DNA of 64,000 bases from Enterococcus devriesei (GCF_001885905.1 NZ_JXKM01000002.1:176258-240257); one strand, 5' to 3'; shown: positions 45,554 to 54,706, numbered from the stretch's first letter. Made by a program: numbers and translations. Notes: generated by a model from the letters alone, not told the origin.

Positions 45554-46642
45554 ATGAAAAAAATGTTAACTTTATTCACCGGATTATTCCTTCTCAGCGG
45601 TTGTGCCGCAACTATTTCAGAAGACGAAGGAACTTCAACAGAGTCAGGGAGTGGCAGCCTTACGACTGAAGAAAGCTCAATCAATTCAGCTGTTGAAGCT
45701 GTGGCGGAGAATTTAGCTGTTCCATGGTCGATTCAACGTGATGATGACGCGTTTTATCTAAGTGAACGAGGTGGAACGGTAGCGAAGATAACCGATGGTG
45801 AAGTAGAGCGACAGTCTGTGTCTTTAGAAAAAGAACTATCTTCTGTTTCAGAAGCGGGATTATTAGGCTTTGTCTTAGCGCCCGATTTTTCAGATTCTCA
45901 AACAGCCATCGCTTATTATACCTATGAAGATAATAGCGACATTATGAATCGAATTGTTGAGTTAAAACTAGTAGGTGATGATTGGCAGGAAACGAGAGTA
46001 TTATTAGATGAGATCCCTAGTGGCACGCACCATCATGGCGGGCGTTTAGCAATCGGACCAGATGATTTGCTCTATGCTACTACGGGTGATGCTTCTGAGC
46101 CTGAAATTGCACAAGATAGGAATTCTTTAGGCGGTAAAATACTAAGAATGAATTTAGACGGAACGATCCCCGAAGATAATCCAATTGAAGACTCTTATGT
46201 TTATAGTTACGGTCATCGGAATGCACAAGGTCTTGTATGGGATGAAGGTGGAAAAATGTATTCTAGTGAACATGGAGCTAGTCGTAACGATGAAATTAAT
46301 GTCATTGAGGCGGGGAAAAATTATGGCTGGCCAACAATCGAAGGAAATGAAACACAAACAGGTATGGAATCACCGCTATTTACTTCTGGAAACAACACTA
46401 CTTGGGCACCGTCAGGCATGGACTATCGAGATGAAACGTTATATGTGGCAGCATTAAGAGGGAACGCAGTCTTAGAATTTGATTTAGAATCAAATACAAT
46501 GAGTGAGATGCTGACGGAATATGGTCGTATTCGAGATATCTATATAGAGGGTGAAACGATGTATTTTGTAACCAATAATCGTGATGGTAGGGGAAATCCC
46601 CAACAAAATGATGATAAATTATATCGTCTGCCACTTGATTAA
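45554..46642 (+). CDS. PQQ-type soluble aldose dehydrogenase family lipoprotein
   Basis: The 362-residue protein has a lipoprotein signal (MKKMLTLFTGLFLLSGC, lipid-attached Cys17) and a Ser/Thr/Glu-rich linker. A six-bladed beta-propeller of the glucose/sorbosone dehydrogenase (YliI/Asd) family follows. Conserved segments are GTHHHGGRLAIGPDDLLYATTGD (active-site His, about 156-178), YGHRNAQGLVWD (about 218-229), and SEHGASRNDEINVI. The family can use PQQ, but members in organisms lacking PQQ synthesis have unknown cofactors. AGGAGTG precedes the ATG and a terminator follows. Confidence 0.88.
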   Translation: MKKMLTLFTGLFLLSGCAATISEDEGTSTESGSGSLTTEESSINSAVEAVAENLAVPWSIQRDDDAFYLSERGGTVAKITDGEVERQSVSLEKELSSVSEAGLLGFVLAPDFSDSQTAIAYYTYEDNSDIMNRIVELKLVGDDWQETRVLLDEIPSGTHHHGGRLAIGPDDLLYATTGDASEPEIAQDRNSLGGKILRMNLDGTIPEDNPIEDSYVYSYGHRNAQGLVWDEGGKMYSSEHGASRNDEINVIEAGKNYGWPTIEGNETQTGMESPLFTSGNNTTWAPSGMDYRDETLYVAALRGNAVLEFDLESNTMSEMLTEYGRIRDIYIEGETMYFVTNNRDGRGNPQQNDDKLYRLPLD

Positions 46643-46645
46643 AGA

Positions 46646-46682
46646 AAAACCTTGTGATCAATTTCGATCATAAGGTTTTTTT
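46646..46682 (+). terminator. Terminator after the sugar dehydrogenase gene
   Basis: AAAACCTTGTGATC pairs with GATCATAAGGTTTT (one G-U pair), followed by TTTTTG. Confidence 0.85.
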
Positions 46683-47161
46683 GTATTGCATAGCTTTGGA
46701 GAAAGACTATCAATGATATTTTGTTTTGTGTAGGAAAGATTACTTTTTTATGAAGAAACAGACCTCTAAAAAATGCGTAAACAGGCTATAAGGATTCGCT
46801 TAATTGAAGTGACCGGATTACTAATATGAACAACAAAGGCAAGAACAGAAGTTTCTTTGTCTAAAATGAACGATGGAAACAAATTATCAATGCAAGGAAT
46901 AAAAAGACAATTTTTTGAAAGTTATTCAATAACTGAAAATACTTACTGATCGTAATTATTTACATATATTTTATTTATAATTTGAAATTATCTAATTCTG
47001 GTCGGGATACTTTTTCATAAAATTATATAATTGTTTTGAGCATTTAGCTTTAGAGACTACTTAATGATCTTTACATAGTAAATGCGTTCTATATTAAAAC
47101 GTTATAGCTAAATTAAAAAAGGTTCATTCCAGTGTGAAAAGAAAAGTAAGATGGCCAATCT
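46683..47161. other. AT-rich gap without a recognisable gene
   Basis: About 480 bp of AT-rich sequence lies between the sugar dehydrogenase terminator and the DUF4352 gene. I see no ORF with a ribosome site, no tRNA and no convincing hairpin. It may hold the decayed remains of a gene. Confidence 0.4.
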
Positions 47162-47743
47162 TTAAACAGTGGTCTTAAATTTAGCAGCTTTTTCAAAAGA
47201 AATGAGTGGAGCAAAATGAATTTCAATTTTACCTGATTGATTTAATGCGAAATGAGCGGTAACATCCATTTGTTTGCCGGAAGCAACAGAGCCCATAGTG
47301 TTTTCATTTGCATAAGTCTCTGCTTTTTTATCGTCAGGACCGTAAACTTCTACGTCAGCCCCAACTGGAATATCTTGTTTATCATCATTTTTTACTGTAT
47401 AAGTAATTTTAATTACTTGTGCAGGTTGCTTTTCTTCAAATTGATTTCTTTGATCTGTTAGCTCCACGTTATTTAATGTATAAGTGACATTGCCAACCTT
47501 CACTGAATCGCCAACTTTATAGAAAGTTTCTGTTACTTCTTTTTCAGAAGACTTACTACTATTCTCAACCTTTTCCCCACCATTGTCACTAGCATGATCG
47601 TCAGTGTTACCACCTAATGAACTACCGATGACAGCAATGAGAATGATTGCAAATATCCAAAACACCACTTTTTTGTAAAATGGTTTTTTCTCCGTCATTA
47701 TATATTGTTTACCGGATTCCTTTGTAATTGTTTTCTTAGACAT
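47162..47743 (-). CDS. DUF4352 domain protein with N-terminal membrane anchor
   Basis: The 193-residue protein has one transmembrane segment (VVFWIFAIILIAVIGSSLG, about residues 25-43), a low-complexity linker (ENSSKSSEKEVTE), and an immunoglobulin-like DUF4352 domain (VKVGNVTYTLNNVELTD, then VIKITYTVKNDDKQDIP). Such proteins are displayed outside the membrane; their roles are mostly unknown. AAGGAG lies before the ATG at 47743; the frame is open to 47770, but that ATG lies upstream of the ribosome site. Confidence 0.85.
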   Translation of the reverse strand: MSKKTITKESGKQYIMTEKKPFYKKVVFWIFAIILIAVIGSSLGGNTDDHASDNGGEKVENSSKSSEKEVTETFYKVGDSVKVGNVTYTLNNVELTDQRNQFEEKQPAQVIKITYTVKNDDKQDIPVGADVEVYGPDDKKAETYANENTMGSVASGKQMDVTAHFALNQSGKIEIHFAPLISFEKAAKFKTTV

Positions 47744-47851
47744 TTTATTTCTCCTTATAAATATTTTCATGTTCTTACTTAGTGATAAATAGCATTTGTC
47801 AATAAGTTTACTAATGTAAGGCTATACTATTAATATGAGCATTAAAAATTT

Positions 47852-48718
47852 CTAGTTTTTAGTTTGCTTATCTCTAATTTTGATAAATAGAAAAATAATT
47901 GTAAAAGCAATAAAAATTGAAATAGTTAACCCAAGACCTCCTTCAAAACCAAAATTCCCACCGTTTATTAAGGATTGTTCAGGTAACAAAGTTGTCTTAA
48001 ATAGAGAAGAATAAACAGAGAGCCCACTTACTTTTACTCCAAATACTGGGCCTAACATAAAATTCCAGACAGCATGAAAGGCTCCAACAAAGAGGATATT
48101 ATCAGTTAAACAAAAGATTGTTGATAGTAGCATCCCCGCTAAAAATAGATTAAATAGCGCTAGTGGAGTTGTATCTGGATTTATTCCATGAAGAATAGCA
48201 AAAATTAAGGAATTTACGATTAAGCCGATCCAGACATTATATTTTGCACTTAACGAATTCATGATGAATCCACGACAAACGATTTCTTCCATTAACCCTT
48301 GCGGAAAGTATGCCAAAAACGCTGCTAACACATACACCAAATTAACCGCTGTTAAATTGGAAGTTAACTCAACGGAACCAGCCAGCAAATTGACTAATAA
48401 AACAGTCATTAAGAAAGTAATTGAGAGAATTATTCCAGTAAAAATTTTACTTATTATATATTTGTCTTTAAATCCCAATGACGAAAGAGTTCTTTTTTGA
48501 AAGAATTTGCAGAAAAGTATAACTATAAGAATTACAAATAGATTAGCAAATAGATTATAAACTTCCTGAACACCAGTATTCTTGATGTAGGTTCCTGGGA
48601 GGATTGAGATTCCTTGGGCAACAAAAACAATTATGAGACCGATTATAATGGTCAGCCATATATTTCGATTTTGCTGTTCTTTTGTTAATTGAATCGATGT
48701 GGTTGAGTGGAATTTCAT
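47852..48718 (-). CDS. CPBP-family intramembrane metalloprotease (CAAX-type)
   Basis: The protein of 288 residues has about eight membrane segments. The Abi/CPBP motifs are EEIVCRGFIMN (EExxxR, about residues 141-151), FAILHG (about 173-178), and AFHAVWNF (about 212-219), which supply the Glu and His ligands. In lactic acid bacteria such genes often accompany bacteriocin clusters as immunity factors, but no bacteriocin gene is seen here. AAAGGAATG precedes the chosen ATG at 48718; the ATG at 48730 overlaps that site. Confidence 0.85.
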   Translation of the reverse strand: MKFHSTTSIQLTKEQQNRNIWLTIIIGLIIVFVAQGISILPGTYIKNTGVQEVYNLFANLFVILIVILFCKFFQKRTLSSLGFKDKYIISKIFTGIILSITFLMTVLLVNLLAGSVELTSNLTAVNLVYVLAAFLAYFPQGLMEEIVCRGFIMNSLSAKYNVWIGLIVNSLIFAILHGINPDTTPLALFNLFLAGMLLSTIFCLTDNILFVGAFHAVWNFMLGPVFGVKVSGLSVYSSLFKTTLLPEQSLINGGNFGFEGGLGLTISIFIAFTIIFLFIKIRDKQTKN

Positions 48719-48730
48719 GTGTAGAATCAT

Positions 48731-49342
48731 TCCTTTCTAAAGCATATTTGCTTAATTCTGTTTGAATTATAATATGCATTCATCTGTTGATCAAAAAAGG
48801 TCTACTATATAGGACCAAAATGGGAATAAAAACTTGAAGCAAGATCAATTGATTAGTCAAAAGTGGATAGCGGTCAAAAAAGTTAAAACATCAAGAAGAG
48901 TTTCTTCGTTTCGCTAAACATCCCTCCCAACTCATTGACGTGCTTAATTAGGTACGTTACGATAACTAAGTTAAATAAATACAGTCTTGAATCCCAGTGC
49001 TGCAAGAAAAAAACGCGATAAATGTTGTAGAAATTTACTCAGCATAGATACGCTAAAAGTTACAGACAAAAATATTGCTAAATAAAATTCTATAGAAGCG
49101 TGAAGATCCGCGCTTCTTTTCTGTTTCTTACTATTTTGAAGTTTTATTTTACAATTGCTGGAACGAAAAGCGATTAGATTTATATAGGATAAATGATAGG
49201 ATTTTCTTTTATTATCAGATAGATAAAATGATCTATCTACTTCTAGTCATGAAATTTAGTTATTCCTTGCTCAGCTCGATAAAGGCAAGCTAAATAAGAG
49301 TACACTGATCACGCATCAGTTTGTAATAGAAAGGGTACATCT
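48731..49342. other. Intergenic region of about 610 bp before recQ, no protein gene seen
   Basis: This AT-rich stretch contains no coding frame with a ribosome site. It holds a promoter-like pair (TTGACG 48935-48940, 17-bp spacer, TACGAT 48958-48963) and a hairpin with T-run at 49094-49121, annotated separately as a possible small RNA. Confidence 0.4.
48970..49121 (+). ncRNA. Candidate small RNA (promoter and terminator, no ORF)
   Basis: A -35/-10 pair with ideal 17-bp spacing (48935-48963) is followed about 130 bp later by the hairpin AGAAGCG/CGCTTCT (49094-49117) and TTTT. No ORF lies between. It belongs to no RNA family I recognise; chance placement is possible. Confidence 0.25.
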
Positions 49343-51094
49343 ATGGAACGCATAAAAGAATTATTAGCAGAAAAATTTGGTTATACGCAATTTCGCAGTG
49401 GTCAAGAGGAGATCATCCAAAGAGTTCTGCAAAAAGAAAACGTCTTAGGCATCATGCCTACGGGCGGCGGAAAATCGATTTGTTATCAGCTGCCAGCACT
49501 AGTCTTGGAAGGCTTAACGTTAGTGGTTTCGCCGTTGATCTCCTTGATGAAGGATCAAGTCGATAGTTTAAATGAAGCGGGAATTCCAGCGGCGTTTATT
49601 AATAGTACATTATCGAATCTGGAAATGAATGAACGGGTCAGACAGGCTGCCCGTGGGGAGATCAAATTATTGTATATAGCGCCAGAGCGTTTGGAGTCCG
49701 CTGACTTTCGTGAATTGCTACGCTATGTGCCGATTGATTTGTTAGCCGTAGACGAGGCTCATTGCATTTCTCAATGGGGACATGATTTTCGACCTAGTTA
49801 TTTAAAGTTGGCAGAGACGATTGAAAATTTTAATCAACAACCAACGATTATTGCTTTAACGGCTACAGCAACGCCGCAAGTGGCTGAGGATATTTCCAAT
49901 CTTTTACATATTCCGAAAGAAAATGAGATCAAAACTGGTTTTGCTAGAGAAAATTTGGCGTTTCAAGTGGTGAAAGAGCAAAAGGACGTTTATTTACTAG
50001 AATATTTGAAGTTAAATCAAGGACAATCGGGAATTATTTATGCATCGACCCGTAAAGAAGTCGATCGCTTATTCCATCTATTGAAGCATCATCAGTTTGC
50101 GGTAGGTAAATATCATGGCGGCTTAAGCAGCGAAGAACGTTTGCGAAACCAAGAGGATTTTCTATTTGATCGGATCGAAGTCATGATTGCCACGAACGCT
50201 TTTGGTATGGGAATCAATAAAAGCAATGTTCGATTCGTGATTCATGCTCAAATTCCTGGCAATTTGGAATCGTATTATCAAGAAGCCGGTCGTGCAGGAC
50301 GTGATGGGCTACCAAGCGAAGCGGTTTTGCTGTATGCCCCGCAGGATCTTCAAATCCAACATTTTTTCATTGAACAATCACAATCAGAAGCGACTTATCA
50401 GCAAAATGAATACGGTAAGTTGCGAGAAATGAATCAATATGCTCATACCCAGATGTGTCTGCAACGCTATATTTTAAACTATTTCGGTGAAGATCAGCCG
50501 GATTGCGGGAGATGCAGCAATTGCTTAGATGAGCGGGAGCAAGTTAATATCACGACGGATACACAAAAAGTTTTATCTTGCGTCAAGCGTATGGGCGAAA
50601 AATTCGGTAAAGGTTTGATCGCGAAGGTCTTGACGGGCTCCAATGATCAAAAAATTAAACAGTGGCGTTTTGAGCAGTTGCCGACTTACGGCTTAATGAA
50701 GGAGCAATCGCAAAAAGACGTTTCCAATCTGATTGATTACCTGACGGCAGAACATTTTTTAGTTCCTTCAGAAGGGCAATATCCCTTGCTCTCGGTTTCT
50801 GAACAAGGTGTGCGAGTGTTGTTAGGCAAGCAAGAGGTCTTTCGTAAACAAGCACCAGTGAGACAATTAGTGGCGGATGATGCCTTGTTTGAAGAGCTGC
50901 GCAGTTTACGGTCACAATTGGCGCAAGAAAAAAATCTACCACCATATGTGATTTTTTCAGACAAAACCTTGACTGAGCTGGCGGAAAAGCAACCGCAAAC
51001 CTCACTGGAATTTTTACAAATCAAAGGTGTTGGAAAAAGCAAGTTAGACAATTATGGGGATCAATTCTTGGCACTGCTAAAAAACGAAGCATAA
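49343..51094 (+). CDS. recQ: ATP-dependent DNA helicase RecQ
   Basis: RecQ unwinds DNA in recombination and fork repair. The 583-residue protein has Walker A MPTGGGKSICYQ (about residues 38-49), the DEAH box VDEAHCISQWGHDFRP (about 138-153), helicase motif VI QEAGRAGRDG, a zinc-binding RQC region (cysteines in CLQRYILNYFGEDQPDCGRC and CSNC, about 370-394), and a C-terminal HRDC-like end (LEFLQIKGVGKSKLDNYG). It is in the normal length range. GAAAGGGT precedes the ATG. A terminator follows, and the next gene is convergent. Confidence 0.95.
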   Translation: MERIKELLAEKFGYTQFRSGQEEIIQRVLQKENVLGIMPTGGGKSICYQLPALVLEGLTLVVSPLISLMKDQVDSLNEAGIPAAFINSTLSNLEMNERVRQAARGEIKLLYIAPERLESADFRELLRYVPIDLLAVDEAHCISQWGHDFRPSYLKLAETIENFNQQPTIIALTATATPQVAEDISNLLHIPKENEIKTGFARENLAFQVVKEQKDVYLLEYLKLNQGQSGIIYASTRKEVDRLFHLLKHHQFAVGKYHGGLSSEERLRNQEDFLFDRIEVMIATNAFGMGINKSNVRFVIHAQIPGNLESYYQEAGRAGRDGLPSEAVLLYAPQDLQIQHFFIEQSQSEATYQQNEYGKLREMNQYAHTQMCLQRYILNYFGEDQPDCGRCSNCLDEREQVNITTDTQKVLSCVKRMGEKFGKGLIAKVLTGSNDQKIKQWRFEQLPTYGLMKEQSQKDVSNLIDYLTAEHFLVPSEGQYPLLSVSEQGVRVLLGKQEVFRKQAPVRQLVADDALFEELRSLRSQLAQEKNLPPYVIFSDKTLTELAEKQPQTSLEFLQIKGVGKSKLDNYGDQFLALLKNEA

Positions 51095-51097
51095 ATA

Positions 51098-51145
51098 GCG
51101 CAGCTCGCCTTTCTTCTAATCGAGGAAAGACGAGCTGTGTTATTT
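51098..51145. terminator. Terminator between recQ and the DUF1576 gene
   Basis: GCGCAGCTCGCCTTTC pairs imperfectly with GAAAGACGAGCTGTGT, followed by a short T-rich run. The flanking genes are convergent. Confidence 0.65.
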
Positions 51146-51152
51146 GTGTATC

Positions 51153-52493
51153 TTATGAATAACCGTCTCTGGTCTTGATTATTTTTGGCAATAAACGTTG
51201 GACAGCAGTTTGAAATTTAGCAATCAGCTTTTTTTCCTTTTGAATTAGGAGCAAGTATTGTTTTTGACAAAGGAATTTGATTTTTTGGTTTTTGTAAAAG
51301 AGTAGACGGACTGCATCCATCAATAGAACCGTGACGCCACCGGCAAAGCCACAATTGTACAAATTGATACCGGCAGTCAAGTGGTGTGTGTTGCGAGTAA
51401 TCACCGAAAAAATTACGCCGGAAAGAATCCCGGTCAACAAGCCGTATTTTCTCGTCATAGGCGCTAAGGTACTACCGAAGAGGATAATCACGATATGATT
51501 AGTAGTCGCAATGTCTTGATAAAAAAGCAAAGCGGTCAAGAAAATGCCCACAGCCGGAAAAAAGAAGTAACGGAACTTAAAATTATACATGCTAAAACCA
51601 GCAAAGGTTAGAATGGCCCCTACTAAAATCCCACTCAATGGTACTCGCAGTCCTAAACAAATCAGAATCGCAAAATAGCCGTAAAGGGAAAAACGTAGAA
51701 TTTTTTTTAAATCTAGTAAGAAAATTTTGGAGTCAATCGGCTGCAGTTTGGAAAAATACAAGACAATCAAAAGCGGAATGCTAAAAAGAATCAGTAAAAA
51801 ATAGAGTAGTACATCGTGATGCTCAAAAGAAAGGGCGTGAGGAACAATTTTTATGGTTAAAATTTTTTTGGTTGCAAAATTTCCGAGCATTCCAACGAAA
51901 CCAGCGGCAAATCCCATATTATAGAGATTCAATTCTTTTGTATGGACCTTTAAAAATTCGAAGATTGGCAAAATGGTGTAGCCAATTAGCAAACCAATAA
52001 ATAAAGCGAGAAGTTTATAGGAGATGAGGAAGCCAGGGACACTGTAAATCGTGCTAACGATCGGTGAAAGACAGGTACTTAATAAGCCCATCACTAATAA
52101 GTCTTGTCGTCCAGAATGATGGATCCGCAAATACAGCAGACAACCTAAAATAATCGGCGCTGAGTTAACAATGTTTTTCCCAAAAAAAGAAAAGCCTGAA
52201 AGCATCATAATAATAGAAACAGTAATAGAACAAAAGTGGTGTTTGTGTTTGCGTAGAAGGAACAGGCTGCTTAAGGTCAAGATTCCGCTATTAAGAAAGG
52301 CTGGGCCGACGCCAGCGATGTGCACGTAATCGGTGATTAAATTGCTGGGAGATGCGATGATCTGCTGCATTCCACTGAACAAGAGCTGCGGTGAGGTGAT
52401 GATAAAGGCGATTAGTGTAAGTGCTAGGCCATAGGACAATAAAAACAAGAAAATTGAATTAGTGGAAAGTAATCGTTTCGTCTTTTTTCCCAA
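51153..52493 (-). CDS. DUF1576 polytopic membrane protein
   Basis: The protein of 446 residues has about twelve transmembrane helices, with repeated NxGFAGG-type turns (NMGFAAGFVGMLGNFATKK, NCGFAGGVTVLLMD) suggesting an internal duplication of a membrane unit. It matches the uncharacterised DUF1576 family; a transporter role is likely but unproven. The ATG at 52511 lies just upstream of AAGGAGTG; the TTG at 52493 is 8 nt after GGAG and is chosen. Confidence 0.82.
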   Translation of the reverse strand: MGKKTKRLLSTNSIFLFLLSYGLALTLIAFIITSPQLLFSGMQQIIASPSNLITDYVHIAGVGPAFLNSGILTLSSLFLLRKHKHHFCSITVSIIMMLSGFSFFGKNIVNSAPIILGCLLYLRIHHSGRQDLLVMGLLSTCLSPIVSTIYSVPGFLISYKLLALFIGLLIGYTILPIFEFLKVHTKELNLYNMGFAAGFVGMLGNFATKKILTIKIVPHALSFEHHDVLLYFLLILFSIPLLIVLYFSKLQPIDSKIFLLDLKKILRFSLYGYFAILICLGLRVPLSGILVGAILTFAGFSMYNFKFRYFFFPAVGIFLTALLFYQDIATTNHIVIILFGSTLAPMTRKYGLLTGILSGVIFSVITRNTHHLTAGINLYNCGFAGGVTVLLMDAVRLLFYKNQKIKFLCQKQYLLLIQKEKKLIAKFQTAVQRLLPKIIKTRDGYS

Positions 52494-52774
52494 AGAATCA
52501 CACTCCTTCATTTTATTATCAACGTTTGTATTGTAAATTATTTATGTTATTTATTTTTAGGATGAGAACAGTTGAAAACACTTCTGGTAAATTTAATTAT
52601 ACCTTTTATCAGCTGGTAAATATAGTGATAACCATATAAAAGGCAAACAGTCATATCCTATTGCTTGCTGAATAACTGTAATGAAAAAATCAGCGTTTAT
52701 TATTATTTTGTTTTTTTAAGCATGAAAATTATCCGGGCTGCTAGAAATAAAAAGCGAAGAGGAATTTTTTTTAG

Positions 52775-52803
52775 TTGCAAAAGCAAAAAGTTTAGACTAG
52801 AAT
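52775..52803 (+). promoter_or_regulatory. Promoter of the metQ-msrA T-box transcript
   Basis: The -35 TTGCAA (52775-52780) and -10 TAGAAT (52798-52803) have a 17-bp spacer, directly upstream of the T-box leader. Confidence 0.6.
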
Positions 52804-52809
52804 AACAGA

Positions 52810-53090
52810 AATCAATAATCAAACAGTGAAGAGAAGAGTAGTTGATCGCGAGCGATTAAAGAGACCCTCGGGAGGTGAAAAGAGGGATCGTGGAACGTCG
52901 ATGAAGATGAGCTCTGAGTTTTCAGTTTTGTTCACGCAGGCTGGACGGCAAGCGACCGTTATATCGCCGGGTATGTCTGTACCGTTGAGGTATTGTCTGT
53001 GAGGGCGATATGAAGAAGGGTGGTAACGCGAAAATATTCGTCCCTTTATTTATCAGTAAACTGGTAGGTAAAGGGATGGATATTTTTTTT
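52810..53090 (+). promoter_or_regulatory. T-box leader, probably methionine-specific
   Basis: The leader contains the diagnostic T-box sequence AAGGGTGGTAACGCG (53016-53030). The long terminator stem follows at 53034-53090 (TCCCTTTATTTATCAG pairing with CTGGTAGGTAAAGGGA, then eight T). The 5' part folds as a stem I; an ATG triplet after GA at 52907-52909 is a candidate specifier for tRNA-Met. The downstream genes metQ and msrA both concern methionine. Uncharged tRNA would switch the terminator to the antiterminator and open the operon. Confidence 0.9.
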
Positions 53091-53123
53091 ATTTATCAAA
53101 AGAAATCTGAGGAGTGTTTATGC

Positions 53124-53936
53124 ATGAAAAGAATTGTTGGAGTGATCTTGTTAATTGGAAGTATTTTTCTATTTGCCGCTTGTGGACAAAAATCTGCGGC
53201 GTCGATCGATAAAGTGACAATCGGTGCTTCACCGACACCTCACGCGGAAATTTTAGAGCATATCAAACCTGAATTGAAGAAAAAAGGGATTGATTTGAAG
53301 ATCGTTAAGTTCGACGATTATGTCTTACCCAATAAAGCTCTGGAAAATGGTGATATCGACGCTAACTATTTTTCCACCGTTCCTTATTTTAATCTTCAGA
53401 AAAAAGAAAATGGCTATAAATTTTCCAATGTCGGCGCAATCCACTTAGAACCGATGGGAATTTATGCCCATAAAATCAAAAAAGTCAGTGATATTCCTGA
53501 CGGGGCAAAAATCATCGTATCGAACGTTCCTTCAGAATGGGGTCGCGTGCTGAATATTTTTGTTAAAAACAATTTGATTAAATTAAAATCAGGAGCGGCC
53601 ATCGACAAAGCAAGTTTTGAGGACATTGTCGATAACCCGAAACATTTGGTGTTTGATCATAGTGTTGATCCTACCTTGTTGACCGCCGCTTATGAGAATA
53701 ACGAAGGCGATTTAGTGGCGATCAATTCTAATTTTGCTTATGAAAAAGGTTTGAACCCCGTTAAAGATTCATTGATGATTGAGGAAAAGGATTCGCCTTA
53801 TGTAAATATTGTTGCGACGAAAACGAAGAATAAGGACAATCAGGATATCAAAAAAATCGTTGAGACGTTGCATGAGCCAGCAGTCCAAAAGTGGATCGAG
53901 AAAAAATGGGGCGGTTCAGTCGTACCAGTTAAATAA
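53124..53936 (+). CDS. metQ: Methionine-binding lipoprotein of the MetQ (NlpA) family
   Basis: The 270-residue substrate-binding lipoprotein has a signal ending in IFLFAAC (lipid-attached Cys20). VTIGASPTPHAEILEHIKP (about 30-48) is the family hallmark, followed by DDYVLPNKALENGDIDANYFSTVPYF (about 68-93) and the conserved end WGGSVVPVK. The frame continues upstream into the terminator, but GAGGAG lies 9 nt before ATG 53124. The ATPase and permease genes metN and metI are not adjacent, so MetQ must serve a transporter encoded elsewhere. It is co-transcribed with msrA, 20 bp downstream. Confidence 0.92.
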   Translation: MKRIVGVILLIGSIFLFAACGQKSAASIDKVTIGASPTPHAEILEHIKPELKKKGIDLKIVKFDDYVLPNKALENGDIDANYFSTVPYFNLQKKENGYKFSNVGAIHLEPMGIYAHKIKKVSDIPDGAKIIVSNVPSEWGRVLNIFVKNNLIKLKSGAAIDKASFEDIVDNPKHLVFDHSVDPTLLTAAYENNEGDLVAINSNFAYEKGLNPVKDSLMIEEKDSPYVNIVATKTKNKDNQDIKKIVETLHEPAVQKWIEKKWGGSVVPVK

Positions 53937-53956
53937 ATAGAAAGAAGTGGAGATAA

Positions 53957-54463
53957 ATGGAACGAGCAATTTTTGCAGGTGGCTGCTTTTGGTGTATGGT
54001 GAAGCCTTTTGATAGCTTGCCAGGGATTTTATCAGTGGTTTCCGGTTATACAGGAGGACAAACGGAGAATCCGACTTATCTAGAAGTAAAAAGTGGTGAA
54101 ACAGGACATACGGAGGCAGTGGAGATTATTTTTGATCCTAGCTTGATCAGCTATCAGGATTTAGTAGAGCTTTATTGGCAGCAAACGGACCCAACCGATG
54201 CTTTTGGTCAGTTTGAAGATCGTGGCAGTAGCTATCGTCCAGTCATTTATTATTTTGACGAAATACAAAAAAATTCAGCTGAGGTCAGTCGTGCAAATTT
54301 ACAAGCTAGCGGACGCTTTGATCAGCCGATCGTCACACAAATTGAGCCGGCACAAACATTCTATCCAGCCGAGGCAGAACATCAAGACTACTATCAACGA
54401 AATCCAGAGAATTATCAGAGGAATGCCCAGCGAAGAAAAAAATTTATCCGGGAATTTTGGTAA
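53957..54463 (+). CDS. msrA: Peptide methionine-S-sulfoxide reductase MsrA
   Basis: MsrA repairs the S-epimer of methionine sulfoxide in proteins and free methionine. The 168-residue protein has the catalytic motif GGCFWC (residues 8-13, nucleophile Cys10), SGYTGG (about 30-35), [12 protein letters not shown] (about 46-57) and [12 protein letters not shown] (about 138-149). There is no fused MsrB domain. It lies 20 bp after metQ with AAGTGGAG before the ATG, and is thus probably induced by methionine starvation through the T-box. Confidence 0.95.
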   Translation: MERAIFAGGCFWCMVKPFDSLPGILSVVSGYTGGQTENPTYLEVKSGETGHTEAVEIIFDPSLISYQDLVELYWQQTDPTDAFGQFEDRGSSYRPVIYYFDEIQKNSAEVSRANLQASGRFDQPIVTQIEPAQTFYPAEAEHQDYYQRNPENYQRNAQRRKKFIREFW

Positions 54464-54538
54464 AGGACTATAAAGTTTGGTGATTTTTGTTGATAATTTG
54501 ACCAAAAACGATGTTGAAAAAAGTTTGATTTTATTGTT

Positions 54539-54552
54539 TGAAAATGTTTACA
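54539..54552 (+). promoter_or_regulatory. cre site for CcpA overlapping the lac promoter
   Basis: TGAAAATGTTTACA matches the cre consensus TGWAANCGNTNWCA at 13 of 14 positions and overlaps the -35 box, the classic position for catabolite repression. Confidence 0.75.
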
Positions 54553-54575
54553 AAAAGAATGATCCGTGTTATACT
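54547..54575 (+). promoter_or_regulatory. lac operon promoter
   Basis: The -35 TTTACA (54547-54552) and -10 TATACT (54570-54575) have a 17-bp spacer. Confidence 0.8.
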
Positions 54576-54600
54576 TCAGTCAGTAAAACGAATATTTAGT

Positions 54601-54629
54601 GGATCGTTACTAATTTGATTAGGCGAGAC
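54601..54629 (+). promoter_or_regulatory. Ribonucleic antiterminator (RAT) for the BglG/LicT-type regulator
   Basis: GGATCGTTACTAATTTGATT opens a sequence closely matching the LicT/BglG RAT consensus. Its 3' end overlaps the 5' arm of the following terminator, so binding of the antiterminator would prevent termination. Confidence 0.88.
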
Positions 54630-54687
54630 TGCGAATAGTAGGAATGAATTTCTCTAAGAAATCGCCTATTGTTTGCAGTCTTTTTTG
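54625..54687 (+). terminator. Conditional terminator in the lacT leader
   Basis: AGACTGCGAATAGTAGG pairs with CCTATTGTTTGCAGTCT across a long loop, followed by TTTTT. It is mutually exclusive with the RAT fold. Confidence 0.85.
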
Positions 54688-54706
54688 TTTGGAAGGAGGA
54701 TCGAAA

